Source: Nemophila menziesii (Eukaryota; Streptophyta; Magnoliopsida; Boraginales; Hydrophyllaceae). Taken from it: DNA of 64,000 nucleotides. A program made the position numbers and the translations under genes. Location of the stretch: the NCBI GenBank assembly GCA_029959085.1, contig JARWIR010000023.1:5531860-5595859 (forward strand). Direction: 5' to 3'. The notes beneath the pieces are model-generated. The model did not search any database, had not been told where the DNA came from, and saw nothing but the letters and a program-made list of their open reading frames with translations. Each line of letters begins with the position of its first letter. Position 1 is the first letter of the stretch. Below are positions 56,891 to 64,000 of this stretch, in pieces.

Positions 56891-57688
56891 CCTTTGTCGT
56901 CCCGACAAAGTAAAATAAAAAACAAAGGATCTTTTAGGTGAACGCAGAAGGTAGAATCTAGAAAATAATCCCAAAGCAAAACTTGAAACAAATCTCATAT
57001 AGTCTAATCTAGGAATTAATATACACCTACACTTATCATGCAAAATCAAATAAAAATAATGTCAATCCAAAATTAATTTCACAATGCTAGAAGGTTACGC
57101 TTAATACTTATCTCAAGATGGTGGCTATAGGGTGTTCCTCGATCTTTACTTGCTTTGAACGCTCCACATAGGATACTCCCTATTAACTCACTGTGCATCT
57201 AGGAATCACGAGGTCTTTACAGTTTTAGCATAGGCTGAGGGACGGTATGGTATGTATATTTGGTAAATTTGAAGTGAGCTTTTGGCTCTCTCCTCACTTA
57301 CCATCAACAAAACTGTCCAAGAGCTTGAGTTTACACTCGAATAACGTTCTCACTCAACCCAATTGACGCGCTTAATTAGCGTCCCCAAATTAAACCAAGA
57401 AGCAATAAGGATGATTCACTTAAAAATTTCCACTTTGCCGGTCCGAATCTATTTTCTTTTTAAATCATTCGTTTTTTTCTTTTCGTATAGCCATGACTCT
57501 CTTTTTAATGTCGAGATATCATGCTATTTTTCACAGTTATGCGTATTCATAACTTGAGCTCAAAGCTTCTTTTGCATTCACTATTACCCCGGCAAAGGGT
57601 TACAATAAACCTGTGAATCATCATCATGTATAGCACAGAGCATCATTGATAAGCTCAAAAATCCCAACCCATTGTAAATTCCCATATA

Positions 57689-57940
57689 GTGGACCCACCA
57701 CCCCAAACTCAAGCTCAAGACAGGAAGTCTCAGGATCGTGATTCAAGTGCGGGTCATATGGTCATGCCTAACAATCTAAAGGGATATTGGCTTATAATGT
57801 GGCGACAAAAGAAAGGCTTAAAGGCTAAAAATTTGTCTAAGAAGGATAAAATTAATTCAGGGATAGAAGGCCAAAAAGGATTCAAAGGGCTAACAAAGAA
57901 TTGCCTCTATCATCTTCCTATTTACACAACTTGTCTCTAG
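57689..57940 (+). CDS. antisense ORF of A2, 83 codons, function unknown
   Basis: A2 version of the frame at 100-351, with a GTG start; the frame is open back to a stop a few codons earlier, with no ATG before it. Nearly identical to the A0 and A1 products. Confidence 0.35.
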   Translation: MDPPPQTQAQDRKSQDRDSSAGHMVMPNNLKGYWLIMWRQKKGLKAKNLSKKDKINSGIEGQKGFKGLTKNCLYHLPIYTTCL

Positions 57941-58259
57941 TTCATACCTAAGTGGGTTCTCTACTCATTTAGATCTCACGTTCTACAAACCACCTATTAT
58001 CCTTAAGTACAAGTTTACTTCTTTTGCATTGTTCACTAATTTTTCCTATCAATTATCTCATATTTGCATGCAATCAAAGTACAGTTTCATACTAACTCCT
58101 AAAGCCAACTATTTTCTATCCTAAATTCATAAAAAGCATGCTTGATGGGGGCATTTAAAATCTCTACAGTCAACGCAACCCTTAGATTAATTTCATTTAA
58201 AGCATCTAAAACAAATAACACCGAAAAATTGGGATGAGGCAACGAACCCCACCCCAAAC

Positions 58260-58621
58260 TCAAAAATGTGTCCCCACGACTCGAAAAAGACTCAAGAAAG
58301 CAAATAAAAAATTAAAACAAATAAGAAAGGGATAGGAAAACGTATCTGAACCAGCACGAAGCTGGTTTCCATGGTTGCGTGTAGGTTGAGCTCCTTGTGT
58401 TGCGTAGGTGGCATGTTGAACATTGCTCACTCCACGTAATATGATTTGCATAAGCTCTAACTCTTTTGTGACTTTTCCTATGGGTTTCAACACCTCTTCA
58501 TGATTATCCTCCAAAAGTTCCATTTTTTCAACTACATCTTTTAACACCAAAAGTAATAAGAGGTTCTTCAACTCTTCTTCTTCCTCTCCACGGTATTCTT
58601 AACCTTCCAATCTTCATCATC
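58260..58621 (-). pseudogene. A2 ORF2 remnant
   Basis: The N-terminal frame starts at about 58619 and is shifted before the coiled coil, which reads on at 58260-58571 (VVEKMELLEDNHEEVLKPI). The hairpin after the stop has lost part of its second arm (58268-58283). Confidence 0.55.
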
Positions 58622-58984
58622 GCAATGAACCCCAAACTCAAAACTTCAAATAATCAAAAACTAGAGAAGAGTTTTGAAATTTGATGTTTTGAGGATTTGT
58701 AATGAAGTATTTTGGTGTTATATGAGATGGGTAATGAATATGTAATGGCTTGGGAAAGGTTTAATAAATAGGATTGAAGCTTTGATGAAGAGGCTTAAGG
58801 TTGAATGAGAAGATTTCTTGATGTTCTTGAAGGATTGTGGTGTTGGATGTGTGTTTGGAATGGATTAGGAGGAAGGATTTAATGTTCTTGGATGTTGTAG
58901 TGGTCTTTGTGCAGGTATATAAGGGTTAAGTTCTGGAAAATTCGTTTTTGAAGAGGCTAGGGTTACTTCTTGATGAAGTAAGAA

Positions 58985-59310
58985 GTTTATAAGGCACAAA
59001 CTCTTCAAACCGACATAGCTGCGGTATACCGGGCATAACCTCCGGTATACCGGACCCATCAGTGCTTCATTTCGTATCTGCAAAGACCCCGTGGTATATA
59101 CCCCGTGGCACAGGTTTTTGCCACTATTCAATTTCTCGTCTCCGTCAAAAACCCGCGGTTTTCAACCCGTGGTACGGTTTCTTTTTCACCTGCGGTATAC
59201 CGGACCGCGCATCGACACTTTTTCTCATCTCTGTATAAAACCCGCGTTAGTAACCCGTGGCACGGGTTTTCTTCCTGCGGTATACCGGGGTTCTGGGGCG
59301 GTATACCGGA
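58985..59310 (-). promoter_or_regulatory. palindrome cluster plus TATA box of A2 (putative internal promoter)
   Basis: CGGTATACCG at 59022, 59043, 59193, 59278 and 59299, with CCCGTGGCACGGG-type repeats between. TATAAA on the minus strand at 58987-58992, about 30 nt past the last copy. Confidence 0.6.
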
Positions 59311-59520
59311 CTTCGCGCTGAATTTTCCCATGTGTTCCTTTTTCGTTTCCTAGCACCCCAAACTCAATCCCTGCACCATTAACACACTACCTTTCTCATT
59401 TCTTTTAAAAGTAGACGCTAAAACTTGACACTAACTTAGAAATATACACTAGGAATTTAAAAACTTAAAGCAATTTAAACATGGGTTGTCTCCCAAGAAG
59501 CACTTTTGCTTATTACGTCT

Positions 59521-60696
59521 TTAAGTTCGACGTGTTACCTTCCATGAATATGGTATTGAGGCCCTTGCGGTTCTCCTCCGCTTGAATTCGCCTCGTTCTT
59601 GGCATGTAAGCTTTGAAACCTTCCCCCTTAAAATTTTATTCAATCGATCTCTGAAAGGGGGAGGGTAGTATCTCTGTTTCGCCTTCTTACTTTCACGACG
59701 AAACTTATTCTTCACCACACGATAGTAGATAACCGTCCTCAACGGTATGAGCTCATTTTTATTCTCTTCAATCTCGCGTTCCTCTTTAAAGTATGGTGGG
59801 TAGGTGCTTCTCCGTGCTGCTTTACTCTTGCGGTGTAGCACCTTTCTTGCGTAGCACCTATTGATCATTTGTAGTAATAGAGGTGATTCCAGTATTTTAT
59901 CTCTAATGATGATTTGTGGTGGAGATAGTGATTGGTGAACTTTTTATGGTGGATATTCAACTTCTATTGCATTGTGATCTTTGAATTCTTCGGTGGATAT
60001 CTCAACCCCTTCACATTCGTCTTCGCTTTCAACCCAAATTTCCACTATTACTTCATCATATTCTTGATGTGGAATATGAATCTCGATCACCTCTTTTTCT
60101 TGTTTGTGTTCTGTATCATGATCATGTGCACGCACCATAGGAATAGCAACCTCAGTTTCAATTTCTAGGATTTTCGTTGCTACCCCTTCTTCCACCATGC
60201 TAATAGGATTGTCAACCACATGGTGGTCTTCATTTATAACCGGCATGATGGTCATATCACTATCAATAGTATCTTCCTTCAACACCTCCTCCTCAACTAC
60301 TTCTTCCAGTTGATCTCTTCCATCCCTCGGGGGAGTGGAATTTTCATAAGACATACTACCCCATTCTTCTACAATCTGTTGCATGCGTGCATGGGTGGCG
60401 TTTGTTTCTTCTACTAAGCGCTGGAGTTTAGAACGTATCTCATTGTCAATTTCTTGCTGATAGTGATGAGCTGGAGGTTGTTGAATGTTTCCAACCCATT
60501 GGTTGTTCCATCCTTGCTCCTGGGGATAGTGATATGATGATTGTTGTTGATTATTCCCGATCCATTGATTGTTCCATCCTTGCTCTTGCGGGTATTGATA
60601 AGGTTGTTGGTAGAAGTTACTACCCCATTGTTGTTGTCCCGAAGAGTCTTCCCAATATTCGTATGGATCGGGATCCGGGTAATGTCCTCTATACAT
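59521..60696 (-). pseudogene. A2 ORF1, one nonsense mutation
   Basis: From the ATG at 60696 to 59521 is 1176 bp, the same as A1 ORF1, with no indel shifting the frame. One TAA at 59944-59946 stands where A1 has CAA (Gln). The repeats, acidic middle and two basic C-terminal units are all kept. Confidence 0.75.
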
Positions 60697-60827
60697 CTTC
60701 AATAAAACCTCTTGATCATTACCTGAATAAAAATCTGTACAACAAAAACAAAAACCAAGCGTAAAACTGGAAAAATAAATAAACAATTAAAACTACTAAA
60801 GATTAACACCGGGGTCTCACGCTACCG

Positions 60828-60845
60828 TCCCCGGCAGCGGCGCCA
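60828..60845 (-). promoter_or_regulatory. primer binding site of A2
   Basis: TGGCGCCGCTGCCGGGGA: tRNA-Asp type with one change from the plant tRNA complement. Confidence 0.88.
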
Positions 60846-60851
60846 AAAACT

Positions 60852-62648
60852 TGGTGGGTCCTGGTGTGTTATAAAATTAAGTACGAAAGTAAAGGAACCA
60901 CAATTACCGCAAGTGTACGGTTGTCCAAGTAATATTCGATAAATCGAGTTCGTTCTCAGGGACGGATTAGGTTCAACTCCAGTATTAATCAGATAGTAAG
61001 AATAATTGTTTAACAGAAAAGTAAAATAATAGATTTTTGTTTGGTTTTCTTAAAACTATATACGCAATAAAATAAAGACTAAATTAAAATAAATAAAAGC
61101 TAATAAAGCAACTAAAAGACTAACTTCAGATAAGAGAGATACTTGAGTCTCGCAAAGAATCCACCTAACTAATATAATCTATGCTATGTTTAAGGGTAGA
61201 ATTGGAATTATAATATTAGTCGGGACTCTAATATCTCCTAGCCCCCTGTCGGGTGGACCTAGGAGCTATCCTAAAGTATCATATACACCTGTATGGTCGA
61301 ATATGCCTCTTCGGATGATATGATTTTACCTCTTTGGCTATGTAACTAGTTAAGCCTGTCGGTCAATAACGGACATTACACGGGTATTACCTAGATCTGT
61401 ATTCAAACCCCCCTGTTGGATGATCACTTCGCCACTAAAGTGAATAGCCCAAATACTAAAATTTATTTCTAGTTGTACGGAAAAGAAATAGTGATTAAGA
61501 ACAAAGTAATATCCAATATCTAAGACCTAATTCAATTTAAATCTAAACAATCCCAAATTCAATACATAGAAATAATTAATTAAGGTTCATTTTTTTAGTG
61601 CGGTTCTCAAGTATATAAAAGTTTAGCTCATAGCAATATTAAAGACTGAAATTAAATAGAAAGACATCATATTTAATTACAGAAAAGAAATATATAACCT
61701 AAGGATTAGATGACTGTTGATGGAAGAACAAAATTCCTCCAGCTCTAGCTCCTCCTTTGCCTTCTTGCTCTGAAGTGGTTGACTCTCTCTCTCTCTCTCT
61801 CTCTCTAAGGATGTATGAATTGAATATAATATGAGAGGTACTGAATTATGAGGTCTAAGAGGTGTATTTATAGGTGTTGGAGGACCCTAGGTCGAATTTC
61901 TTGGAGTGGAAGACAAGTCAAGGATTCTTAAATTCGTAGCTCTAAATTCTAGGAAAGGTAAGATTTTGCTGCTGATTTGATTTGGTCATATCATTTTCAA
62001 TACTTATCCGTTTGAGAAGTTCCAATATATGAAACTGCTTATCTTGGAAAGATCTTTCTATTGGTGAAGACCATTCGTCCAGAATCCTTGCCAATCTTTA
62101 GTTATGGAATTATCTTTAAAACATGGCTGGAATTTCAGATTCACAAGGCAGCTTTATCTTTTCCTTTTTTGAATAAATCTTTCCTAAATCTTTTTATTTC
62201 CATGTAAATCTTCTTTCCTTTCATCTTTATCTTGACTTGGTCTCTAAGTAATTACCATTTATCTTTTAAATCTTCACATCAAATAAATAATTAAACCGCA
62301 TATGCTTAAAAAGAATAAATCAATAAATCAAGAAAACGAAATAGGAAAGTGTACTCTAAAAATAGCAACTCGAGTAAAAATCATTTCCTAACACTCTAAA
62401 ATACATTAAGACTTTATTCTCACTTTTTTTCCTTGGATTGGTCTTTCATGAGATTCAAGAACCGATTAACTTTGCATTAAAAATAGTCAAATTTAGGCAC
62501 AAAAACTCAAATTCTGCAAATAGTTAATTTCCGAGGGGAGAAAGTGTAATATGATCAAATAAGCCTAAAAGTCTATCAAATAAGTCATTTATTCACATAA
62601 AAAGATGTCTCCAAGGGGCTAATAATTAGAACAAATAGGGAGACATCA
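60852..62648 (-). repeat. 5' LTR of A2 (1797 bp)
   Basis: Same ends as the other A LTRs. The CT stretch is 25 bp here. Confidence 0.94.
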
Positions 62649-62653
62649 AGAAT

Positions 62654-63455
62654 ACATGAAGGTTCATGGAGATTTGGAATGCTTGGGTTGTTTGTGAATT
62701 GTATTGTGAGGAGAAGAAGAAGATGTGGCACAATTGATCTATGAGGAGGTGATACGAATTTTCGATCTCTCCCATGTCGTCATATAATGCAATATCCTAT
62801 TATGATCGCGTGTCCTGAACGAAAAGCGAATAAGAAGTTGGGTGAAGAAGAAACACGTGAGTTTAAGATGAATAACAATATTGACAATGCTTGGATCATT
62901 AAAGTTTTAAGAGTAATTACGCAACTTTCAAAAGAAGAAAAGGAGTACATCACAACACTCCTCGAGCAATCAAAGAAAAATCCAGCAAAATCCTATCTTG
63001 GATGTCGATAAGGCGAGGTAAAAGCCTCGAAGATTATGTTTTCTTTCTTCCCTACCATTTCTTTATGTGCAATATGTATGATAATTTTAAAATTTTATTT
63101 CTTTATTGAGTCTTTTTTCGAGTCGTGGGGACACGACTCACTTTTGAGTTGGGGGTGGGGATTCGTTGTCCTCATCTTCCTTTTTGTTTTTTGCATAAAA
63201 TTTAAAAAATTTTGGGTTGAATTAGGCATAGAATATCTTTGAATGTACCTATTGAGCATGATTTAATTAGGTCAATGATAGTAAGTAGTATGTTTTTGAA
63301 AGATGTATTAAATTTGTTTAGATACATGTATGAAAACAGGAAATAAAAGATAGGAAAGTTAATGAGCAATGCTGTGAAGTCACGTTGAAACTTAGGGAAA
63401 TTATTTGGTGTGTAGAACGTGAGGTTTGAAATTAGTTGAAAACCCGCTTAGGGAA
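62654..63455 (+). mobile_element. C: 3' part with end of ORF2
   Basis: The end of ORF2 (62787-63011, NKKLGEEETREFK, DNAWIIKVLR, QLSKEEKE) is parallel to B 39160-38990. The middle of ORF2 between 54939 and here is shortened. After the stop come the perfect hairpin (63120-63139), a PPT-like motif, and a block like A1 34300-34400 up to about 63455. Confidence 0.8.
63120..63155 (+). promoter_or_regulatory. post-ORF2 hairpin and PPT-like motif of C
   Basis: GAGTCGTG, loop GGGA, CACGACTC: a perfect 8-bp stem. It is followed by TTTTGAGTTGGGGGTGGGG. Confidence 0.65.
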
Positions 63456-64000
63456 TTTTATGATTATGTTTTTCACTATTTCTGAGCTATGACCTTTGAA
63501 AGTTGATATAAACATTTTACCGATAATTCCTATTGAGTTTTAATTGGACTTTCTGGCTCCTTTTGCGACTTGATTTTTGTTTATTTGTAAATTTTTGACT
63601 TCCTAGCTTCATCTTGGGGTCTAATATCATTCATATATCTAGGATTTTCACACTTGACACAAATTCACTAAGCTTTACCCTTTGTAGAGTACCCCAAAAA
63701 ACACTCATTTATAGGCATTTGCATTGAACTTTCACTTGCATACATAAATATAAGAGATATTGAAAGTTCTTCCCTTCCAAATCTTGTAAAATGTCTTCTT
63801 GACGATTGGTGGGATTCTAATTTAGCACATAATCTGTTGTATTAACGGTTTCTCCCCAAATCAAGTTTCCTAAACAAGTATTTATATCCTACAATGTGCC
63901 CGAGATAACGGATAGTCATCGTATGAAGCCATGCCTTACAACCTTGAGTACAAAGGAGTTGAGGATATGTTTTGTCGATATGTGGTACGTCATATGTAAT
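63456..64000. other. unrecognised sequence
   Basis: No homology to the A, B or C tails and no convincing ORF. It may be more of C, or another insertion. No PPT or LTR start is seen before the window ends. Confidence 0.4.

Larger units (their letters stand above)
54940..62648 (-). mobile_element. A2: complete family A element inserted in C ORF2
   Basis: 3' LTR (54940-56874), internal 56875-60851, 5' LTR (60852-62648), TSD AGAAT. Same plan as A1. ORF1 has one stop. The LTR lengths differ by 138 bp, nearly all from a (CT)n stretch. Confidence 0.95.

Noticed and set aside
1..64000. Host genes, tRNA or rRNA genes, organelle DNA
   Set aside because: No multi-exon host protein, tRNA cloverleaf or rRNA block was recognised; every long reading belongs to a retroelement or is accidental.
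63456..64000. A copia RT fragment on the minus strand near 63840-63960
   Set aside because: A faint resemblance in one frame only, with no catalytic motif.

Overview
This window is nuclear plant DNA, probably eudicot heterochromatin: AT-rich, with no recognisable host gene, rRNA or tRNA. Almost every base belongs to a nested stack of retrotransposons. The evidence is long LTRs next to tRNA-Asp primer sites (plant Athila/Tat-like Ty3), a Ty1/copia element, a second Ty1-like element with a tRNA-Met primer site, and a plant L1-type LINE with a DUF4283-like ORF1. The species cannot be named from the sequence.

Layout, using my own family letters. 1-2930: 3' half of an A element (A0, +). 2998-3061: (AT)n. 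3062-6290: 3' half of an old element H (-). 6291-8382 and 16842-about 20170: one LINE (-), split by a copia element (8383-16836, +, TSD ATTAT) that itself carries a solo A LTR (10420-12186, -, TSD ATAGT). About 20171-22590: 5' half and 5' LTR of H. 20697-27252: a 3.28-kb tandem duplication containing two H-type LTRs and two decayed gag segments of element E. 27575-28323 plus 45043-45777: LTR of E (-), split by element B (28324-45037, -, TSD ATAGG), whose own 3' LTR is split by A1 (29615-37301, +, TSD CATGC). 45778-47106: gag fragments of a still older element I, with a partial tandem duplication. 47113-50934: element G (+, Ty1-like). 50935-54939 and 62649 onward: element C (+). 54940-62648: A2 (-, TSD AGAAT), inserted in C. 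63456-64000: not recognised.

A, B, C, H and G look non-autonomous. They keep Gag or a Gag remnant (B also keeps protease), but no reverse transcriptase or integrase is visible. In place of pol they carry a second cassette: a cluster of short GC palindromes with core CGGTATACCG, a TATA-like box 20-41 nt further on, a C/A-rich unstructured leader, and a second ORF. In B, C and G that ORF resembles the plant 'putative plant transposon protein' class; in A it is reduced to a short coiled-coil remnant. The same cassette occurs in Ty3-type elements and in Ty1-type G, where the palindrome-TATA arrangement also lies in the LTR promoter. This cassette is the best candidate here for something undescribed. 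Short motifs repeated inside single elements (a PPT-like motif five times, an LTR motif four times) also vary in step between subfamilies.

Apart from ORF1 of A1 (391 codons, open), every coding region shows stops or frameshifts. The insertions can be ordered: I, then E, then H and B inside E; LINE in H, copia in LINE, A LTR in copia; A1 in B; and G, then C, then A2.
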